The translations under genes were made by a program, and so were the position numbers. From PFJX01 sp044227325 (GTDB lineage Bacteria; Pseudomonadota; Gammaproteobacteria; Burkholderiales; Thiobacillaceae), in the NCBI GenBank assembly GCA_044227325.1, contig JBGAFI010000010.1:62001-126000 (forward strand): a stretch of DNA of 64,000 bases. The letters run 5' to 3'. The notes beneath the pieces are model-generated. The model was not told the DNA's origin. It was given only the letters and a program-made list of their open reading frames with translations, and did no database searches. This document shows, piece by piece, positions 18,577 through 26,383 of this stretch (position 1 is its first letter; each line of letters starts with the position of its first letter).

Positions 18577-19632
18577 ATGAAATTCATCGATGAAGTCCTG
18601 ATCGACGTGTACGCCGGCAACGGCGGCAACGGCTCCGTCTCCTTCCGCCGGGAGAAATTCATTCCCATGGGCGGCCCGGATGGCGGAGACGGCGGCAAGG
18701 GCGGCAGCATCTGGGCGCTGGCCGACCGCAACATCAACACCCTGGTGGAATACCGCTATACCCGCTCGTTCAAGGCGCGCAACGGCGAGGGCGGGCGCGG
18801 CAGCGACTGCTATGGCAAGGGCGCGGACGATCTGGTACTGCGCGTGCCCGTGGGCACCGTGATCCGCGACGAAAACACCGGCGAGGAACTGGCCGACCTG
18901 GCCCGGGACGGCCAGAAGGCCCTGATCGCCAAGGGCGGCAAGGGCGGCCTCGGCAACCTGCATTTCAAATCCAGCACCAACCGGGCGCCGCGCCAGTCCA
19001 CGCCGGGCGAACCCGGCGAGGAGCGCCGTCTGCGCATGGAGCTGAAGGTGCTCGCGGACGTGGGCCTGCTGGGCATGCCCAACGCCGGCAAATCCACGCT
19101 GATCCGCGCGATCTCCGCGGCGAAACCCAAGGTCGCCGACTACCCCTTCACCACCCTGCATCCCAATCTGGGCGTGGTGCGCGTCGACCAGGACCGCAGT
19201 TTCGTGGTCGCCGACATCCCCGGCCTGATCGAGGGCGCCGCCGAGGGCGCCGGCCTCGGCCACCAATTCCTGCGCCATCTTGCCCGCACCCGCCTGCTCC
19301 TGCACCTGGTGGATCTGGCCCCCTTCGATCCCGAGACCGAGCCGGTGCGGGAGGCGCGCGCCATCGTCGATGAACTGCGCAAGTACGACGAGGCTTTGTA
19401 CCTCAAACCGCGCTGGCTGGTGTTGAACAAGACCGATTTGGTCAACGCCGAAGAGCGGGCGGAACGCATCGCCGGCTTCGTCCGGGATTACGGCTGGGAC
19501 GGGCCGGTGTTCGCCATTTCCGCCATCTCCGGGGAGGGCTGTCGGGCCTTGGTGTTCGCCATCATGGAACACCTGGAACAGAGCGCGCCCGCCGAACCGG
19601 AACAAGCCGGAGGCGAGGAGGCGGAAACATGA
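18577..19632 (+). CDS. obgE: Obg/CgtA family GTPase
   Basis: ObgE is a ribosome-associated GTPase involved in 50S assembly and stress response. The 351-residue protein has the glycine-rich Obg domain (about 1-158), then the G domain with GMPNAGKST near residue 166, the G3 DIPGLIEGA and G4 NKTD motifs. The C-terminal tail is short and acidic. Its stop overlaps the proB ATG (ATGA). Confidence 0.97.
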   Translation: MKFIDEVLIDVYAGNGGNGSVSFRREKFIPMGGPDGGDGGKGGSIWALADRNINTLVEYRYTRSFKARNGEGGRGSDCYGKGADDLVLRVPVGTVIRDENTGEELADLARDGQKALIAKGGKGGLGNLHFKSSTNRAPRQSTPGEPGEERRLRMELKVLADVGLLGMPNAGKSTLIRAISAAKPKVADYPFTTLHPNLGVVRVDQDRSFVVADIPGLIEGAAEGAGLGHQFLRHLARTRLLLHLVDLAPFDPETEPVREARAIVDELRKYDEALYLKPRWLVLNKTDLVNAEERAERIAGFVRDYGWDGPVFAISAISGEGCRALVFAIMEHLEQSAPAEPEQAGGEEAET

Positions 19633-20750
19633 ATCCCTCGGTCATCGCCGGCGCCCAGCGCCTGGTCGTGAAAGTGGGCAGCAGCCTGGTCACCGACGAG
19701 GGGCGCGGGCTGGACCACGCCCGGCTGGCCCTGTGGTCGGAGCAGATCGCCAAGCTCACCGAAATGGGCAAGGAAACCGTCCTGGTCAGCAGCGGCGCCA
19801 TCGCCGAGGGCATCAAGCGCCTGGGCTGGAAGAAACGGCCCAAGGCGCTGAACGAGTTGCAAGCCGCCGCCGCCGTGGGCCAGATGGGCCTGATCGAGGC
19901 TTACGAGCGCAGCTTCCGCACCCATAAGCTGTCCACCGCCCAGATTCTGCTGACCCATGCGGACCTGGCCGATCGGGAACGCTACCTCAATGCCCGCTCC
20001 ACCCTGCGCACCCTGCTGCTGTTGAAGGTCATCCCCATCATCAACGAGAACGACACGGTCACCACCGACGAGATCAAGGTGGGCGACAACGACACCCTGG
20101 GCGCCCTGGTGGCCAACCTGATCGAGGCCGACGCCCTCATCATCCTCACCGACCAGCCCGGTCTCTACACCGCCGACCCGCGCAAACACCCGGACGCCAA
20201 GTTCGTGCACGAGGCGGTCGCCGGCGATCCCGCCCTCGAAGAGATGGCGGGCGGCGCCGGCTCCAACGTGGGCACCGGCGGCATGATCACCAAGATCCTC
20301 GCCGCCAAGCGCGCCGCCCGCAGCGGCGCCCACACGGTCATCGTCAGCGGCCGCGAGCCGGATGTGTTGGCCCGCCTGGCCCAGGGCGAAGCCCTGGGCA
20401 CCCAGTTGATCACGCGCCAGGCACCCCTGGCCGCGCGCCGCCAGTGGCTCGCCGATCACCTGCAGGTGGACGGCAAACTGTTGCTGGACGCCGGCGCCGT
20501 CCGCGCCCTGCTCAAGCAGGGCAAGAGCCTGCTGCCCATCGGCGTGGTGGAGGTGCGCGGTGAGTTCCAGCGCGGCGCGGTGGTCGCCTGCCTGGACGAA
20601 ACCGGGCGCGACATCGCGCGCGGCTTGGCGAATTACAACTCGGACGAAGCCCGGCGCATCGCGCGCAAGCCCAGTTCGGAAATCGAAGCCATCCTGGGCT
20701 ATGTGGATGAGCCGGAGCTGATCCATCGGGATAACCTGGCATTGCTTTGA
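19629..20750 (+). CDS. proB: Glutamate 5-kinase ProB
   Basis: ProB phosphorylates L-glutamate, the first and feedback-controlled step of proline synthesis. The 373-residue protein has an amino acid kinase domain (about 8-260) with KVGSSLVTDEG, SSGAIAEG and GDNDTLGALVANL motifs, and a C-terminal PUA domain (about 280-365). proA is not in the window. The gene is translationally coupled to obgE. Confidence 0.97.
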   Translation: MNPSVIAGAQRLVVKVGSSLVTDEGRGLDHARLALWSEQIAKLTEMGKETVLVSSGAIAEGIKRLGWKKRPKALNELQAAAAVGQMGLIEAYERSFRTHKLSTAQILLTHADLADRERYLNARSTLRTLLLLKVIPIINENDTVTTDEIKVGDNDTLGALVANLIEADALIILTDQPGLYTADPRKHPDAKFVHEAVAGDPALEEMAGGAGSNVGTGGMITKILAAKRAARSGAHTVIVSGREPDVLARLAQGEALGTQLITRQAPLAARRQWLADHLQVDGKLLLDAGAVRALLKQGKSLLPIGVVEVRGEFQRGAVVACLDETGRDIARGLANYNSDEARRIARKPSSEIEAILGYVDEPELIHRDNLALL

Positions 20751-20757
20751 GGTTTTA

Positions 20758-20795
20758 TTCCCCCCCTTTGGAAAAGGGGGGTTAGGGGGGATTTA
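20758..20795. repeat. Family A palindromic repeat, half unit (A1)
   Basis: A hairpin of C6-TTTGG against AAAAGGGGGG is followed by TTAGGGGGGATTT. It begins 7 bases after proB. The same unit occurs at four other places in the window. Confidence 0.8.
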
Positions 20796-20849
20796 GCACG
20801 CGCTGATTATGCGGTTGGGCTGATTCTGGCTTCCTTCCCGCGTAAGGCC

Positions 20850-20885
20850 AGGGTGATTGGCCGGGCGCTCCCGGCCAATCACCCT
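20850..20885. terminator. Long perfect hairpin between convergent proB and ispH
   Basis: A 16-bp perfect stem (20850-20865 with 20870-20885) encloses the tetraloop CGCT. It contains GGGTGATTGGCCGGG. It lies between convergent genes and is probably a two-way transcription stop or RNA-stability structure, though no T tract follows. Confidence 0.55.
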
Positions 20886-20923
20886 CAGCACACTACAGGC
20901 GGTTGAGGGCGTGGAGGCGTTGA

Positions 20924-20960
20924 TCCCTCTCCCCGGCCCTCCCCCGGTGGGGGAGGGAGA
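20924..20960. repeat. Family B palindromic repeat (B1)
   Basis: TCCCTCTCCCC leads into the hairpin CCCTCCCCC-GGT-GGGGGAGGG (20937-20957). It stops just before the ispH stop codon. The same sequence, both orientations, is found inside ileS, and a shorter version inside trpC. Confidence 0.8.
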
Positions 20961-20965
20961 AAACC

Positions 20966-21895
20966 TCAATCCACCAGTGCCTTCGGCAACGGAAAGTTCA
21001 CGTTCTCCTCGATGCCTTCCAGCGCTGTCACGGAGCCGGCCCCCAGTTCCATCAAGCGGGCGATGACCCCCTCCACCAGCACTTCCGGCGCCGAGGCCCC
21101 GGCGGTGACACCGATGCGGGATTTGCCGGCGAACCATTCCACCTGCAACTGCCCCGCGTTGTCCACCATGTAGGCGTCCAGACCCATGTTGCGGGCCACT
21201 TCGCGCAGGCGGTTGGAGTTGGAGGAATTGGGCGAGCCGACGACGATGACCAGGTCGCACTCGGCGGCCAGCTTCTTCACCGCGTCCTGGCGATTCTGGG
21301 TGGCATAGCAGATGTCGTCCTTCTTGGGGCCGCGGATGTTGGGGAAGCGCGCCTTCAGCGCCTCCACCATGCGCGCGGCGTCGTCCACCGAGAGGGTGGT
21401 CTGGGTGACGTAGGCGAGCTTGTCCGGGTCGGCGACCGCCAGCCGGGCCACGTCCTCGACGCCGTCCACCAGGTACATGCCGGTGTCGGATTGGCCCATG
21501 GTGCCTTCCACCTCCGGGTGGCCCTTGTGGCCGATCATGACGATCTCCTGGCCGGCCTCGCGCATCTTCTTCACTTCCACATGCACCTTGGTGACCAGGG
21601 GACAGGTGGCGTCGAACACGGTGAGGCCGCGCGTCTCGGCCTCCCGGCGCACCGACAGGGGCACGCCGTGGGCGCTGTAGATCAGGGTGGCGCCGATGGG
21701 GACGTCGCTCATCTCCTCGACGAAGACCGCGCCCTTGGCTTTCAGGTCGTCCACCACGAACTTGTTGTGGACCACTTCGTGGCGCACGTAGATGGGGGCG
21801 CCGAATTTCTTCAGGGCCTGTTCGACGATGGCGATGGCGCGGTCGACGCCGGCGCAGAAGCCGCGCGGATTGGCGAGGAGGATGGTGTTGGGCAT
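20966..21895 (-). CDS. ispH: 4-hydroxy-3-methylbut-2-enyl diphosphate reductase IspH
   Basis: IspH is the last enzyme of the MEP pathway, making IPP and DMAPP with an iron-sulfur cluster. The 309-residue protein has the first cluster cysteine in NPRGFCAGVDRAI (Cys14), the second in FDATCPLVTKVH, and the third in DDICYATQNRQ; the substrate loop SPNSSNSNRL is intact. It is followed upstream by fkpB with 9 bases between, matching the ileS-lspA-fkpB-ispH operon of many proteobacteria. Confidence 0.97.
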   Translation of the reverse strand: MPNTILLANPRGFCAGVDRAIAIVEQALKKFGAPIYVRHEVVHNKFVVDDLKAKGAVFVEEMSDVPIGATLIYSAHGVPLSVRREAETRGLTVFDATCPLVTKVHVEVKKMREAGQEIVMIGHKGHPEVEGTMGQSDTGMYLVDGVEDVARLAVADPDKLAYVTQTTLSVDDAARMVEALKARFPNIRGPKKDDICYATQNRQDAVKKLAAECDLVIVVGSPNSSNSNRLREVARNMGLDAYMVDNAGQLQVEWFAGKSRIGVTAGASAPEVLVEGVIARLMELGAGSVTALEGIEENVNFPLPKALVD

Positions 21896-21904
21896 CGGGG
21901 GTTC

Positions 21905-22351
21905 CTAGGGTGCGGGCGCTTCCACGGCCAGGATGCGCACCTCGAATTCCACCGGCAGACCCGCCAGGGGATGGTTGAAGTCCACTTGCACGCTGTCCTC
22001 GCCGATGGCGCGGATGATGCCGCTCATGCTCTGGCCGTTGGGCAAGTCGAAGGCCATCTGGCGGCCGACGACGAGTTCGCTTTCCGGTGGGAAGTCGGCG
22101 CGGGGCAGATCGTGGATCATGGCTGGATCATGGAAGCCGAAGGCGTCGCCTGGATCGAGCTGCCATGCGCGGTGATCGCCCGCCGCGAGACCCAGCAGCA
22201 AAGCTTCCAGGCGCACATCGATCTCGCCGCCGCCGAGGGTGAAGGTTTCCGGTTCGTCGTCGCCGAAAGTGTCGGCGATCTCCTCGCCCCGGCAAACCAG
22301 CCGGTAGTGCAAGGTGATCCGGTCGCCGAGCCGGATGGGCGCGCCGCTCAT
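21905..22351 (-). CDS. fkpB: FKBP-type peptidyl-prolyl isomerase, SlpA type
   Basis: The 148-residue protein starts MSGAPIRLGDRITLHYRLV in an ATGA overlap with lspA. It has the split FKBP domain with an inserted flap, as in SlpA, seen in PAMIHDLPRADFPP and the conserved VDFNHPLAGLPVEFEVRI. It catalyses proline isomerisation or acts as a chaperone in the cytoplasm. Longer upstream open frame is antisense to lspA and rejected. Confidence 0.93.
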   Translation of the reverse strand: MSGAPIRLGDRITLHYRLVCRGEEIADTFGDDEPETFTLGGGEIDVRLEALLLGLAAGDHRAWQLDPGDAFGFHDPAMIHDLPRADFPPESELVVGRQMAFDLPNGQSMSGIIRAIGEDSVQVDFNHPLAGLPVEFEVRILAVEAPAP

Positions 22352-22830
22352 GGCTTGCCGTTCTTGCGGAAGCTGTCCAGCACCAGCAGCACGGCGCCCA
22401 CGCTGATACCCGAATCCGCCACATTGAAGGCGGGCCAGTGCCAACCGCCCAGATGGAAATCCAGGAAGTCGATGACGTGGCCGTACAAGGCGCGGTCGAT
22501 GACGTTGCCGATGGCGCCGCCCAGGATCAGGGCCAGCGCCAGGCAGAACAGCGGGCGTTCCCGCGTCTTGCGCAACAGGTAGACCATGAGGCCGGCCGCG
22601 ACGATGCCCACCGCCATGAAGAAGCCGCGCTGCCAACCGGGCTGGTCGGCGAACAGGGAGAAGGCGGCGCCGGTGTTGTGGACGTGCACCAGGTTGAAGA
22701 AGCCGGTGAGGGGGATCACCTCCTGGTAGGCGATGAGCCGGTTCATCACCAGCATCTTGGTGATCTGGTCCAGCACCAGCACCAGGGCGGCGAGCCAGAG
22801 CCAGGAGAGGCCGGAACGTGAAGGATTCAC
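22348..22830 (-). CDS. lspA: Lipoprotein signal peptidase LspA
   Basis: LspA cleaves lipoprotein signal peptides in the inner membrane after lipid attachment. The 160-residue protein has four membrane segments and the two catalytic aspartates Asp121 (GHVIDFLDF) and Asp139 (FNVADS), with the conserved GGAIGNVIDR between. It is separated from ileS by the A2 palindromic composite rather than being directly adjacent as in other genomes. Confidence 0.97.
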   Translation of the reverse strand: MNPSRSGLSWLWLAALVLVLDQITKMLVMNRLIAYQEVIPLTGFFNLVHVHNTGAAFSLFADQPGWQRGFFMAVGIVAAGLMVYLLRKTRERPLFCLALALILGGAIGNVIDRALYGHVIDFLDFHLGGWHWPAFNVADSGISVGAVLLVLDSFRKNGKP

Positions 22831-22835
22831 AGGGT

Positions 22836-22936
22836 GTTCCCCCCTTTGAAAAAGGGGGGGTGGGGGGATTCAACAGGCAAGCGAATCTCCGCGCGCGGAA
22901 TCCCCCTCGCTCCCCCTTTTCCAAAGGGGGAGGCAA
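22836..22936. repeat. Family A composite repeat (A2), between ileS and lspA
   Basis: Two family A units face each other: C6-TTTGA/AAAAGGGGGG plus TGGGGGGATT at 22836-22872 and the inverted unit AATCCCC...CCAAAGGGGG at 22899-22936, with about 26 bases between. The whole can fold as two hairpins or one large cruciform. It separates two genes that are cotranscribed in relatives. Confidence 0.85.
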
Positions 22937-22944
22937 ACCCGCGC

Positions 22945-25803
22945 TCAGGCGTGCTCACGCTTTTCACCTTCGCCATGGAGATTGCTCACGCAGCGCCCGC
23001 ACAGGCCGGGGTGGTCCGGATCGGCGTTCACGTCGGCGCGCACGTGCCAGCAGCGCTCGCATTTCTCGTGGGCCAGGGCGGCGACTTCGACGCGGGTGTC
23101 GCCGCCGGCCTGCACCACCTGCGCGGCGGAGGTGATGAGCAGGAAGCGCAGGTCGTCGCCCAGGGCGGCCAGCAGGTCGTAATCCCGGCCATCGGCATGG
23201 AAGCTGACGTCGGCCTGCAGGGAGGAGCCCACCTGGCCCGCCACCCGCAGTTCCTCGATGCGCTTCAGGGCCAGGCCGCGCAGTTCCCGCAGGCGGGCCC
23301 AGTTGGCCAGCAGGGTTTCTGCTTCGGCCTGCCGGGGCAGTTCGTGCCACAGGCCCAGGAACACGCTCTCCGACTTGCATTGCAACGCCCAGATTTCCTC
23401 GGCGGTGAAGGACAGGATGGGGGCCATGAGACGGGTCAGCGTCTGCAGGATGTGCCACAGGGCGCTTTGCGCGGCCTGGCGCGGCCGGCCCGCCTTGGCG
23501 GTGGTGTAGAGCCGGTCCTTGAGGATGTCCAGGTAGAAGGCGCCCAGATCCTCGGAGCAGAAGTTGTGCAGGCGCTGCACGGCGGTGTGGAAGCTGTAGA
23601 CCCGGTAGTCGGCCAGCACCGCTTCCTGCATCTCCCGGGTCAGGGCCAGGGCATAGCGGTCGATTTCCAGCCACTGTTCCGGCGCCAGCAGGTTGGCCGG
23701 GTCGAAGTCGGCGGTGTTGGCGAGCAGGAAGCGCAGGGTGTTGCGGATGCGGCGGTAGCCGTCCACGGCGCGCTTGAGAATCTCGTCGGAGATGGTCAGT
23801 TCGCCCGAGTAGTCGGTGGAGGCCACCCACAGGCGCAGGATGTCGGCGCCGTAGGTGTCCATGACCTTTTGCGGGGCGATGACGTTGCCCTTGGACTTGG
23901 ACATCTTCATGCCCTTGCCGTCGACGACGAAGCCGTGGGTGAGCAGGGCTTCGTAAGGCGCGTGGCCATCGGTGGCGCAGCCGGTGAGCAGGCTCGACTG
24001 GAACCAGCCGCGGTGCTGGTCGGAGCCTTCCAGGTAGAGGTCGGCGGGGTGCTTGAGTCCCTCCCGCTCCTTGAGCAGGCAGGCGTGGGTGACGCCGGAG
24101 TCGAACCAGACGTCCAGGGTGTCCCGGTTCTTCACGTAGTCGTCGGCCTCGTCACCCAGGAGTTCCTTCGGGTCCAGGCTGAACCAGGCCTCGATGCCGG
24201 CCTGCTCCACCCGCTTCGCCACTGCCTCCAGCAGTTCCTGGCTGCGCGGGTGCAGTTCGCCGGTGGATTTGTGCACGAAGAAGGGCATGGGCACGCCCCA
24301 GTTGCGCTGGCGCGAGACGCACCAGTCCGGCCGGGTCTTCATCATGGCTTCCAGGCGGGCGCGGCCCCAGGCGGGGAAGAACTCGGTTTCCTCGACCGCG
24401 CGCATGGCCAGGGCACGAAGGGAATTCCCCTCCCCCCCGGGGGGAGGGGTTAGGGGAGAGGGAGTCCTGTTGCCTGGAATAACGCCTGTTCCCTCTCCCC
24501 CCGCCCCTCCCCCGGTGGGGGAGGAGAGCTGACGGTCCATGCCGATGAACCACTGCCGCGTGGCGCGGAAGATGATGGGGGTCTTGTGGCGCCAGCAATG
24601 GGGGTAGCTGTGCTTCAGGGTTTCCTGGGCCAGCAGGTGGCCGTTCTCCGTGAGCACCTCCAGCACCTTCTTGTTGCCGGCCCACACCGACAGGCCGCCC
24701 AGTAGCGGGGTGTCGGCGTAGAACTTGCCGTCGTCGCCCACCGGGTTGTCCACCTTGAGGCCGTATTTCTGGCCGGCGATGTAGTCGTCATGGCCGTGGC
24801 CGGGGGCGATGTGCACCAGGCCGACGCCGGCCTCCAGGGTGACGAAGTCGGCCAGGATCACCGGCACCTGGCGCTCGTAGAAGGGGTGTCGCAGCTTCAG
24901 GCCTTCCAGGTCGGCGCCCTTGACCTGGGCGATGGTCTCCACCGCCTCGAAGCCGTAGCGCTTGATGGCCGCCTCCGCCAGCTCCCGGGCCAGGATGAGG
25001 ATGCCCTTGGGGGTGCGGATGAGGTGGTAGGTGAAGTCCGGATGCACCGCCACCGCCTGGTTGGCGGGCAGGGTCCAGGGCGTGGTGGTCCAGATCACCG
25101 CGTAGGCCGGGCAGTCGCCCTCGCTCGGCAGCCCAAGGCGTTGCGCGAGGTCGGCGCAGTCGGCGACGGGAAAGGCCACGTCGATGGCCGGCGAGGTCTT
25201 GTCCTCGTATTCCACCTCGGCTTCCGCCAGGGCCGAGCCGCAGTCCACGCACCAGTGCACCGGCTTGGCGCCCAGGTAGAGGTGGCCGTTGGCCTGGATC
25301 TTCCCCAGTTCCCGGATGATGTCCGCCTCGAAGCGGTAGTCCATGGTCAGGTAGGGATTGTCCCAGTCCCCCAGCACGCCCAGGCGGATGAAGTCGGCCT
25401 TCTGGCGCTCCACCTGGCTTGCCGCGTATTCCCGGCACAGTTCCCGGAAGCGCGCCGGCGGCGTGTCCTTGCCGTGGGTCTTCTCCACCACCAGCTCGAT
25501 GGGCAGGCCGTGGCAGTCCCAGCCCGGCACGTAGGGGGCGTCGAAGCCCTCCAGGGTCTTGGTCTTGACGATGACGTCCTTGAGGATCTTGTTCACCGCG
25601 TGGCCGATGTGGATGTCGCCGTTGGCGTACGGCGGACCGTCGTGCAGTACCCAGATGGGGCGGCCTTTGGCGTTGGCGCGCAGCTTCTCGTACAGCTTCT
25701 TTTCCTGCCAGGACTTGACCCAGGCGGGCTCGCGTTTGGCGAGGTCGCCGCGCATGGGGAAGGGGGTGTCGGGGAGGTTGAGTGTGTCTTTGTAGTCGGG
25801 CAT
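22945..25803 (-). CDS. ileS: Isoleucyl-tRNA synthetase with a repeat-derived insertion
   Basis: IleRS charges tRNA-Ile and edits valine. The 952-residue type I enzyme has the HIGH box (NGDIHIGHAVN), the KMSKS box, and a C-terminal zinc-binding segment with CERCWHVRADV and LCGRC. Between GMDRQ (to residue 425) and LRALAMRAVEE (from 462) are about 36 residues rich in Gly, Pro, Ser and Thr, encoded by two facing family B hairpins. Other IleRS proteins have only a short loop there. The frame and both flanks are intact, so the gene looks functional. Confidence 0.96.
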   Translation of the reverse strand: MPDYKDTLNLPDTPFPMRGDLAKREPAWVKSWQEKKLYEKLRANAKGRPIWVLHDGPPYANGDIHIGHAVNKILKDVIVKTKTLEGFDAPYVPGWDCHGLPIELVVEKTHGKDTPPARFRELCREYAASQVERQKADFIRLGVLGDWDNPYLTMDYRFEADIIRELGKIQANGHLYLGAKPVHWCVDCGSALAEAEVEYEDKTSPAIDVAFPVADCADLAQRLGLPSEGDCPAYAVIWTTTPWTLPANQAVAVHPDFTYHLIRTPKGILILARELAEAAIKRYGFEAVETIAQVKGADLEGLKLRHPFYERQVPVILADFVTLEAGVGLVHIAPGHGHDDYIAGQKYGLKVDNPVGDDGKFYADTPLLGGLSVWAGNKKVLEVLTENGHLLAQETLKHSYPHCWRHKTPIIFRATRQWFIGMDRQLSSPTGGGAGGEGTGVIPGNRTPSPLTPPPGGEGNSLRALAMRAVEETEFFPAWGRARLEAMMKTRPDWCVSRQRNWGVPMPFFVHKSTGELHPRSQELLEAVAKRVEQAGIEAWFSLDPKELLGDEADDYVKNRDTLDVWFDSGVTHACLLKEREGLKHPADLYLEGSDQHRGWFQSSLLTGCATDGHAPYEALLTHGFVVDGKGMKMSKSKGNVIAPQKVMDTYGADILRLWVASTDYSGELTISDEILKRAVDGYRRIRNTLRFLLANTADFDPANLLAPEQWLEIDRYALALTREMQEAVLADYRVYSFHTAVQRLHNFCSEDLGAFYLDILKDRLYTTAKAGRPRQAAQSALWHILQTLTRLMAPILSFTAEEIWALQCKSESVFLGLWHELPRQAEAETLLANWARLRELRGLALKRIEELRVAGQVGSSLQADVSFHADGRDYDLLAALGDDLRFLLITSAAQVVQAGGDTRVEVAALAHEKCERCWHVRADVNADPDHPGLCGRCVSNLHGEGEKREHA
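24424..24530. repeat. Family B composite repeat inside ileS (B2)
   Basis: Two family B units face each other: CCCCTCCCCCC/GGGGGGAGGGG plus TTAGGGGAGAGG at 24427-24464, and TCCCTCTCCCC plus CCTCCCCC-GGT-GGGGGAGG to 24524, separated by about 25 bases. It lies fully within the ileS reading frame and adds about 36 codons without a stop. Confidence 0.85.
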
Positions 25804-25872
25804 TTTGGGTTGTTGCCTGATGCGTGGTTATGCGTAGTTTGAGGGGGTTTGGCCGGGGGCGCCCGGCGGCGC

Positions 25873-26252
25873 GTTACTTTCTTTGCTCGTGCAAAGAAAG
25901 TAACCAAAGAAAGCACGCCCCGCTTCCGTCGAAACCCCGAGGATTCCGGCCTTGCCCGGGCGGCAAAAGAACTCGCTGCGCTCAAACAGCTTTTGCCGGC
26001 CTTCGGCTTCCCCGGTCAAGACCGGAATCCTCGGCTCCGTCAGAGGGGGGGCAAACCGTCGCGCGGCGACGCCTTTCCCCCTCTGCCGCCGCCGCTCGGT
26101 GTCCAATCTCACGGGGGAAGTCGGCGAGCGATGTTTGAGCCCGCAGGGCGAGTTTGCGAGCCGCCCGTGGGATTGGGCGCCGAGCGGGGATTTCGGCGGA
26201 AGCGGGGTGGCCTTCTTTTGGTTACTTTTCTTGGCCACACAAGAAAAGTAAC
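25873..26252. repeat. Hairpin-bounded 380-bp intergenic element
   Basis: The left end is a perfect 14-bp stem GTTACTTTCTTTGC with loop TCGT (25873-25904). The right end is a similar perfect 13-bp stem GTTACTTTTCTTG (26221-26252). Inside are inverted words such as GAGGATTCCGG (25939) and CCGGAATCCTC (26022). No transposase is encoded. Similar noncoding repeats with this hairpin are common in proteobacterial genomes; I cannot give copy number here. Confidence 0.7.
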
Positions 26253-26319
26253 TTGCCGCCGGGCAACCCCCGGCCAACCACCCCCACCTTAAGTTACCGT
26301 TCCGCGAGTCGCAGGGCGC

Positions 26320-26360
26320 TAAATCCCCCCTGCCCCCCCTTTTCCAAAGGGGGGAACGCC
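26320..26360. repeat. Family A palindromic repeat, half unit (A3)
   Basis: AAATCCCCCCTGCCCC followed by CCTTTTCCAAAGGGGGGAACGCC; the unit is inverted relative to A1 and ends in the AACGCC terminus shared with A4. It lies just downstream of ribF. Confidence 0.8.
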
Positions 26361-26383
26361 CATGGCGGCGGGAACCAAGGACA

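Larger units (their letters stand above)
25804..26383. other. 580-bp gene-free region between ileS and ribF
   Basis: No believable gene is seen here. The region holds the hairpin-bounded 380-bp element (25873-26252) and the A3 repeat (26320-26360). Several open frames of 100-190 codons cross it on both strands, but they overlap each other, have low-complexity Arg/Gly/Pro-rich products and follow the repeat symmetry, so I do not call them genes. The ileS promoter must lie within or beyond the element. Confidence 0.8.
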
